A stretch of 64,000 nucleotides of DNA from an uncultured Bacteroidia bacterium. GTDB taxonomy: Bacteria; Bacteroidota; Bacteroidia; Bacteroidales; F082. Positions 58,790 to 64,000 of this stretch are shown here, piece by piece. Made by a program: the position numbers and the translations under genes. The first letter of the stretch is position 1. The number at the start of each line of letters is the position of its first letter. Below the pieces are notes generated by a model. The model was not told the origin of the DNA. It saw only the letters and a list, made by a program, of their open reading frames with translations, and ran no database searches. The stretch spans positions 62,001 through 126,000 of the forward strand of contig CACXQV010000001.1 in NCBI GenBank assembly GCA_902769875.1, given 5' to 3'.

Positions 58790-60154
58790 ATGAACGACCC
58801 GAAGACTACATTCAACGAAAGCAGCCAAATGGCCTTCGACGAGGAACATTGGCAGAAAATCAATTACAGCACAGGCTGTTACGAACAGAATTTTGCCAAA
58901 GGCAAGGTGAACTATCGCAACCTTGACTTGGAAAAACAACGTGCCTTCACGCTGCGCAACAAGTCGCTGCTCAACTTGGAAAAGCTTTTGGTCGACTTTG
59001 AGACGCATTTCACCGAAAATGGCGGCAAGGTGCTTTGGGCACGCAATGCCGACGATGCCTTGACGATGATTTTCGACCTCATCTGCAAGGAAAGGGCCAA
59101 CGCCATCACGCGCTCCAATTCCACCGTGCTCGACGAGATTGAGCTCAACGGTTTCTTGGAGCGCAAGAACATTCGGGTGGTTGAAACCCAAGTAGCCCGT
59201 TTCGTGTTGCAGCAAGGCAAACAGAAGTCGTATCATCCGCTCTCGCCGTCAATCCACCTCTCCAAAGAGGAAAACAATGCCATCTTGACGCAGGCTTTCA
59301 AGCTTAAGCCCGACAGTTCTACGAAGCAGATGGTCAATTTTGTGCGCCACGAGGTGGGCATTGAAAGCCAAAACGTCCCGATTTGCATCACGGGAGCCAA
59401 TTTCCTGCTTTCGGACACGGGCGGCGTGGTGTTGACCGAAAACGAAGGCAATATCCTGAAATACACTTCGATGGCAAAGATTCACATTGTGGTGGCCGGC
59501 ATTGCCAAGGTGGTTCCCAACACAGACGACCTCAGTGTTTTGTTGCCTTTGGTCTCGCTTCACGCAACGGGGCAGAGCTTGGCGGCTTTCAACACCATCA
59601 CCTACGGACCTTCGCGGGGGGCTGTTGGTCCCGAACAGATGTATGTCATACTCTTGGACAACAACCGCTCCGAACTGCTCTCGCACGAAAAGCAGCGCAA
59701 GGTGATGTCGTGCATCCACTGTGGCGCTTGCGTGAGCGTTTGCCCGATTTACAAGAACATTGGCGGCTATGCCTACGGCACGAAACACATTGGCCCGATG
59801 GGCACCGTGATGACCCCGTTGATGCAAGGCTTGAATGAATACAACCACCTTAATTCGGCCTGTTCGCTTTGTGGAAGATGCGTCGAGGTGTGTCCCGTGA
59901 AAATTCCGTTGGACGACCTCATCATCGAAAACCGTCGTCTCGCCATCGAGAAAAAGGCTGACAACCAAAAGGAGAATGCCTTGCTGAGGACTTTGATTTG
60001 GCATTGCAAGTCGCGGAAGAAGATGGACAGTCCATTGTTTCTGAAGAAGTTGCAGATGAAACGCTTTATGGCATTTTTTGGTCCTGAAAGGCAAATCTTG
60101 CCCGAATTGGCCTCCAAGTCGTTCAGCCAGCAGTGGCGTGAGAGGAACCTTTAA
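58790..60154 (+). CDS. lutB: LutB-like LUD-domain iron-sulfur protein
   Basis: 454 aa. LUD domain (about 30-290), including ITGANFLLSDTGGVVLTENE and VVAGIAKVVPNTDD, then two [4Fe-4S] motifs, CIHCGACVSVCP from Cys308 and CSLCGRCVEVCP from Cys358. LutB works with LutA and LutC in L-lactate oxidation to pyruvate, passing electrons to the membrane. Neither partner follows; the next gene is an ATPase-nuclease. They may lie elsewhere, or the operon was broken by that insertion. rpiB is directly upstream. Confidence 0.9.
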   Translation: MNDPKTTFNESSQMAFDEEHWQKINYSTGCYEQNFAKGKVNYRNLDLEKQRAFTLRNKSLLNLEKLLVDFETHFTENGGKVLWARNADDALTMIFDLICKERANAITRSNSTVLDEIELNGFLERKNIRVVETQVARFVLQQGKQKSYHPLSPSIHLSKEENNAILTQAFKLKPDSSTKQMVNFVRHEVGIESQNVPICITGANFLLSDTGGVVLTENEGNILKYTSMAKIHIVVAGIAKVVPNTDDLSVLLPLVSLHATGQSLAAFNTITYGPSRGAVGPEQMYVILLDNNRSELLSHEKQRKVMSCIHCGACVSVCPIYKNIGGYAYGTKHIGPMGTVMTPLMQGLNEYNHLNSACSLCGRCVEVCPVKIPLDDLIIENRRLAIEKKADNQKENALLRTLIWHCKSRKKMDSPLFLKKLQMKRFMAFFGPERQILPELASKSFSQQWRERNL

Positions 60155-60200
60155 ATGACGGAAAAATCCATTCGGGCATAGGGAAAGGAAAGAAAATAAT

Positions 60201-60208
60201 TATCTTTG
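60201..60208 (+). promoter_or_regulatory. Probable -7 element of the ATPase gene
   Basis: TATCTTTG followed by CA fits TAnnTTTG, 23 bp before the first ATG. Confidence 0.55.
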
Positions 60209-60231
60209 CAGGCGATAATAATCCTATTGCC

Positions 60232-61818
60232 ATGTTACCTATGAGACGCTACACCGCAGGCATTGCCGATTTTGAACGCATCAGACAAGACGGACGCATT
60301 TATGTCGACAAGACAGACCTCATTTATCAACTGACACAAGAATCCCAGTTTGTCTTCCTTAGCCGCCCACGCAGGTTCGGTAAGTCGCTGCTTTGCAGTA
60401 CATTGAAGTATTACTTCGAGGGTCGGAAAGACCTTTTCGAAGGCCTTGCCATCGCCAAGTTGGAAAAGGACTGGAAACAGTATCCGGTGCTGCATTTCGA
60501 CATGAGCGCGTGCAAAAACAAATATGAAATCAGCCAAATCATTGAGGAACTGCACAGCCAAATTGATGAGCATGAGCGGAAATACAAGATGGAAAATACG
60601 AAAGGCTCGCCCGGTACACGGTTTAAGAAACTCATTCAAGGCTTGTACGAGGCAAGCGGATTAAAGACTGTGGTCATTTTGGACGAGTACGATGCCCCTA
60701 TGCTTGACTACCTGCATAAGCCTGATATGCTTGAGCAAGTTCGCCGCATCATGCAAGAGTTTTATCAAATGGTAAAAGTTTGCGACAAGGATGAACAATT
60801 TGTCTTCATCACAGGCATCACCAAGTTCAGCCAACCGAGCATCTTCTCAACATTGAACAACTTGAGCAACATCTCAATGGAACCTACCTATTCTGCCCTC
60901 TGCGGTATCACCAAGGAAGAACTGTTGACCATATTCGATGAAGACATCCAAGTGCTGGCTGACGAATACAAATGTTCCAAGGAAGACATGATAGAAAGGC
61001 TGAAACTGAATTATGACGGGTATCATTTCGGGAAGAAATCAGAAGACATTTTCAATCCCTTTAGCATAATGAATGTGTTCAGGTCGAAGATGTTGGAATA
61101 TTTTTGGTTCAGTAGCGGCACCCCGACATTCCTCTTTGAGGAGATGAAGCGTTTGAACACCAACCTTTTGGAGTTGGAGAAACTGCAAGTGCCGTCCTCC
61201 CAATTCGATATGCCCACCGAAGGCATGACCTCAGCATTGCCTTTGCTTTACCAAAGCGGCTATCTCACCATCAAGGGCTACGACTTCGCCAGCGACCTCT
61301 ACACCCTCGATTTCCCCAACGCTGAGGTGAAAGTGGGTTTCATGGACAATTTCCTCGCCCGCATGATGAACCTTGGCAACACCAACTCGAGGGGCTTCGC
61401 CGGTATCTTTTACGCAGCGTTGCTTAACCACAATATTGACGAAGCCATGAAAACCATGCAGGCGTTTTTCGCCTCCATCCCCTATTTGGACTTCGGTGAA
61501 AAAGAATTGGACGACATCACCAAATACGAGGCTTATTACGAGGTCTTGACTTATGTGGTATTCTCCATCTTCAACTTCCGCACGTTCACGCAAGTGAAGG
61601 TGGCCAAAGGCCGCACGGATGTGGTGGTCTTTATGCGTGATGCCATATATGTGATGGAACTGAAGATGCGCGGCACGGCAGACGAGGCTTTGGCGCAAAT
61701 CGACAGCAAGGATTACGCGATTCCCTACCAAGCCGATGGGAAACCCATCATTAAGATAGGCATTGCCTTCTCAAAGGAAACCAAGACCGTTTCCGATTGG
61801 AAAATCGTAAAGGACTGA
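60232..61818 (+). CDS. AAA-ATPase_like / PDDEXK_9 fusion protein
   Basis: 528 aa. Begins with RYTAGIADFERIRQDGRIYV, DKTDLIYQL, the PF09820 start; Walker A FLSRPRRFGKSLL (about 42-54); Walker B TVVILDEYDAPM; FITGITKFSQPSIFSTLNNL. The C-terminal PDDEXK_9 nuclease has GRTDVVVFMRDAIYVMELKM (Asp and Glu-Leu-Lys) and YAIPYQADGKPIIKIGIAFS. This family is often massively amplified in gut Bacteroidales and is thought to be mobile or defence-linked, with no proven role. A second ATG three codons later is possible. It sits between lutB and a T9SS gene. Confidence 0.9.
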   Translation: MLPMRRYTAGIADFERIRQDGRIYVDKTDLIYQLTQESQFVFLSRPRRFGKSLLCSTLKYYFEGRKDLFEGLAIAKLEKDWKQYPVLHFDMSACKNKYEISQIIEELHSQIDEHERKYKMENTKGSPGTRFKKLIQGLYEASGLKTVVILDEYDAPMLDYLHKPDMLEQVRRIMQEFYQMVKVCDKDEQFVFITGITKFSQPSIFSTLNNLSNISMEPTYSALCGITKEELLTIFDEDIQVLADEYKCSKEDMIERLKLNYDGYHFGKKSEDIFNPFSIMNVFRSKMLEYFWFSSGTPTFLFEEMKRLNTNLLELEKLQVPSSQFDMPTEGMTSALPLLYQSGYLTIKGYDFASDLYTLDFPNAEVKVGFMDNFLARMMNLGNTNSRGFAGIFYAALLNHNIDEAMKTMQAFFASIPYLDFGEKELDDITKYEAYYEVLTYVVFSIFNFRTFTQVKVAKGRTDVVVFMRDAIYVMELKMRGTADEALAQIDSKDYAIPYQADGKPIIKIGIAFSKETKTVSDWKIVKD

Positions 61819-61897
61819 TTTTTAATAAAATATTGCAGAGAATACCCGCCACGATGGTTTTGCGGCGGGGAGAAATGCAATACTTGAAACTCTATTC

Positions 61898-63421
61898 TCA
61901 TTCCTTCACCACCTTGTCCGTAAACGTCTTGCCGTCCTCCATCGTGACGCGCATCATATATATGCCTGTGGGCAAATGGCTTATGTCGATGCTTTCCAAG
62001 CCTTTGCGTTGTGTGAGCACCAAGCGGCCTTGCAGGTCGTGGAGCTCGATTTGCTTGGGCTGCACATCGGGAGAGAATTGAAGGCAGAGCCGGTCGTGGG
62101 TGGGATTGGGGTAGTACATGTATGGGCGGCTGTCCTGAACTATAAACTCTTCTGTTCCCATCATGCCTTCAGAGTTGATTTTTAGGACGAAAAGATCATA
62201 ATGATCTGATGCTTCATTATATGCACCGCCAGTTACAATGCACCCCCCGTCGTTGGTCGCAAGAAGGTAAGAGGCTTCCAAGAACCTTGAAGGATAGGAA
62301 TATGCCTTTTCCCATATTACACCAAGGGTGTCGTCAGTCTTGGTAATAACAAGACGATTGGGAAATGGATAAGAAATTACGTCATCACGGCTGTAACATC
62401 CATGATAAATACCGTCTCCGTTTTTATCAATGTCAATGGCATTGAAAGCAATAGGAAATTCAGTTGAATTGTTTTTGCTGTCGATGACCAAATAATTCTT
62501 GATGTTTCCTTCCAGGTCTGACGAGAATAACAGGGTAGATCTGTCGTTTTCATAAGTTGTAACACCAATATGCCAATCCTCCAAAGCTCGGTCGGAAAAC
62601 AACAAGATAGAGTCGTTGAAAACCAGTACTGTACCGTTGGCTGCTGCATTATTCGTTATCGTATGGACGGTGTCGCCCAAGGTTTCAATGATGTTTCCGT
62701 ATTCGTGCAGGGTGTCGAACACGAAATCATCATCGAAGCTGAACAAACGTGGCTTTAAAGTAATATACCCTGGTATCCAATAAGAGTTTCTGTATTCCCC
62801 AAAACGGTTGTCTTCCTGAAACTCAAATATGGCGTTAATCATTATGCTATGTCCACAGCCTTCCGTCTCCTCGTGAATTTTCGTCAATGTCCCGTCCAAG
62901 GCAATTCTCATATACAAACGATGATAGGCATTTTGAGGTCCAAGAGAGGTAGCGAACAAGAAGTCGTTCTCACTTGTGAGTAAGGTTCTAGTCATGATGA
63001 AATTGTGATAATCTTCCGGCAACTCTACTTCTTTAAAATCAAGCAGTTCGAGTTCTTCGCTGAAATGCATGACAAAAGGTTTCGAAATTTGCTCTTCCAA
63101 GCGTGTGACATGACCTATGGCATAGAACGCATCCGAATGCCAAGGGTCGCAGTACAACCCTTCGATACCTGAGAACGTGTCATCGTTGCCAAAGGTCAGT
63201 CTTTTGAGTAACACACCATCTTGGGAGATTTTTTTTAATTCGCCGCAGCCTCCGTAATAGTCATACACGGCGATAATAAGGCAACTGTCTTCTGTTTCGA
63301 TGGCTGCACTTGCGCAAAACGACTTTTCCGTTTGCTCATACACGTTGAAGAAACCTTCCCTTTGCGGGAAGGCTGTAGCGCAGTAAAGCGACAAGGACAA
63401 AATAATCAGTAGTTTTTTCAT
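61898..63421 (-). CDS. Secreted protein with T9SS sorting domain
   Basis: 507 aa. Signal peptide (LLIILSLSLYCATAFPQ). The main body has about six blade-like repeats (CLIIAVYDYYGGCGELKKIS, AFYAIGHVTRLEEQISKPFV, DFLFATSLGPQNAYHRLYMR, GCIVTGGAYNEASDHYDLFV), consistent with a beta-propeller of the kind seen in many T9SS cargo proteins. C-terminal sorting domain YMYYPNPTHDRLCLQFSPDV, LPTGIYMMRVTMEDGKT. It is co-directional with, and 8 bp downstream of, the next gene. Function unknown. The 79-bp gap before it has no recognisable feature. Confidence 0.82.
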   Translation of the reverse strand: MKKLLIILSLSLYCATAFPQREGFFNVYEQTEKSFCASAAIETEDSCLIIAVYDYYGGCGELKKISQDGVLLKRLTFGNDDTFSGIEGLYCDPWHSDAFYAIGHVTRLEEQISKPFVMHFSEELELLDFKEVELPEDYHNFIMTRTLLTSENDFLFATSLGPQNAYHRLYMRIALDGTLTKIHEETEGCGHSIMINAIFEFQEDNRFGEYRNSYWIPGYITLKPRLFSFDDDFVFDTLHEYGNIIETLGDTVHTITNNAAANGTVLVFNDSILLFSDRALEDWHIGVTTYENDRSTLLFSSDLEGNIKNYLVIDSKNNSTEFPIAFNAIDIDKNGDGIYHGCYSRDDVISYPFPNRLVITKTDDTLGVIWEKAYSYPSRFLEASYLLATNDGGCIVTGGAYNEASDHYDLFVLKINSEGMMGTEEFIVQDSRPYMYYPNPTHDRLCLQFSPDVQPKQIELHDLQGRLVLTQRKGLESIDISHLPTGIYMMRVTMEDGKTFTDKVVKE

Positions 63422-63429
63422 AATATTTG

Positions 63430-64000
63430 TTAATAAGCAGGCTCTACGTTAGTACAATTTGGTTTGCCGGTTTCATAAATGCAAAAAAACGAATAATAAA
63501 GTTGTGGATTTACAGAAAGTGAGAAATCCAAAAAACAATCTTTTATTGCAATTGTAACATGTCCTACGGGATGCCATGCTTCATTGGCCATAATTTGACA
63601 TAGGTTGTTGTAATAGTATCTCATTTCGGGATATTCAATACAATAATCATTCACCTCATTTCCCCATCCACACCATAAGCGATTACCATGATTGTAGTTG
63701 ATGTCAGGGTTGGTTTCGGGAAAATCATTAGCATAGAACATCTGTGTTGTATCTATATCGGTATAATAAACTCTCCCGTTATGGCATGCAAGCAAAGGGC
63801 GATTGCTATTATATGCCTTTTTAAGTATGGTGGTATGGTCATCACCGACACAAGTTCCGTCGCATTTACCAAGCTTTTCCCAAACACGCCAGTTGTCAGT
63901 TTCATCAAAGATGAGAGGCATGGGGTCATTGTGGGACAGACCTCTTGTGGCCAATACAAATCGAACATCAGCGGTATCTTCTTTTTTTGTGTCTTGATTT
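63430..64000 (-). CDS. Unrecognised protein, N-terminus beyond window
   Basis: About 190 C-terminal residues are visible; the frame is open to the right edge (NQDTKKEDTADVRFVLATRG upstream of LSHNDPMPLIFDETDNWRVW). It is Cys-, Trp- and Tyr-rich (GKCDGTCVGDDHTTILKKAY, NYNHGNRLWCGWGNEVNDYC), which suggests a secreted disulfide-containing protein. It lacks a sorting domain at its C-terminus (GKPNCTNVEPAY). It is 8 bp upstream of the T9SS gene and probably in one transcript with it. No family recognised. Confidence 0.6.
   Translation of the reverse strand, partial: NQDTKKEDTADVRFVLATRGLSHNDPMPLIFDETDNWRVWEKLGKCDGTCVGDDHTTILKKAYNSNRPLLACHNGRVYYTDIDTTQMFYANDFPETNPDINYNHGNRLWCGWGNEVNDYCIEYPEMRYYYNNLCQIMANEAWHPVGHVTIAIKDCFLDFSLSVNPQLYYSFFCIYETGKPNCTNVEPAY

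Overview
The window is a chromosomal segment of a member of the Bacteroidales (Bacteroidota). The evidence is a SusC/SusD pair, at least six secreted proteins of which five end in a type IX secretion (T9SS) C-terminal sorting domain, a flexirubin/aryl-polyene type pigment operon led by a tyrosine ammonia-lyase, and repeated promoter sequences of the Bacteroidota -7 form TAnnTTTG. No tRNA, rRNA or CRISPR array was seen. Genus and species cannot be fixed from the sequence alone.

Region by region. 1-14.8 kb, secreted protein and glycoprotein breakdown: a C10 (streptopain-like) cysteine protease cut by the window edge, a PNGase F family glycosidase with a T9SS signal and an intact catalytic triad, and a SusC/SusD pair with a YhcG/DUF1016 nuclease gene lodged between its two halves. 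Accessory genes are scattered here: a RhuM/PLD-like protein, an AAA ATPase-nuclease and a DUF234 ATPase-nuclease. 15-39 kb, a largely minus-strand biosynthetic operon: TAL (4-coumarate starter), FabG-type ketoreductase, ketosynthases including a KS-CLF fusion, two ACPs, hotdog dehydratases and a thioesterase, an O-methyltransferase, a PaaK-like ligase, four acyltransferase domains, GT2, a LolA-like carrier, an SMR-like protein, an MMPL exporter and a phytoene-desaturase-like oxidoreductase. Together they would build a 4-coumarate-primed aryl polyene, attach it to a lipid and move it to the outer membrane. The gene order resembles flexirubin and aryl-polyene clusters, but no dialkylresorcinol (DarA/DarB) enzymes are visible. 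39-41.5 kb: a lipid kinase and pgk.

41.6-50 kb, a defence and toxin-antitoxin island: two AAA_14/DUF4143 ATPases, an antitoxin/PIN pair followed 9 bp later by a Card1/Can2-type CARF nuclease with no CRISPR system in sight, an AbiEi/AbiEii pair and a YefM/YoeB pair. Both AAA_14 genes are preceded by four tandem units with a period of exactly 33 bp whose last copy runs into the promoter. 50-57.8 kb: three more T9SS cargo proteins, a tiny lipoprotein coupled to an LD-carboxypeptidase and a MORN-repeat protein. 57.8-58.3 kb: an AT-rich gene-free stretch with five exact copies of TTATCAACA, a possible DnaA-box cluster. 58.3-64 kb: rpiB-lutB, another ATPase-nuclease and two further secreted or unknown proteins.

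The most unusual signals are the standalone CARF nuclease operon, the paired 33-bp promoter arrays, and the way short repeats are built into genes: a palindromic element joins two ketosynthase domains into one frame, hairpins lie in frame inside the DUF1016 gene, and heptamer-type repeat spacers supply the C-termini of several pigment proteins.
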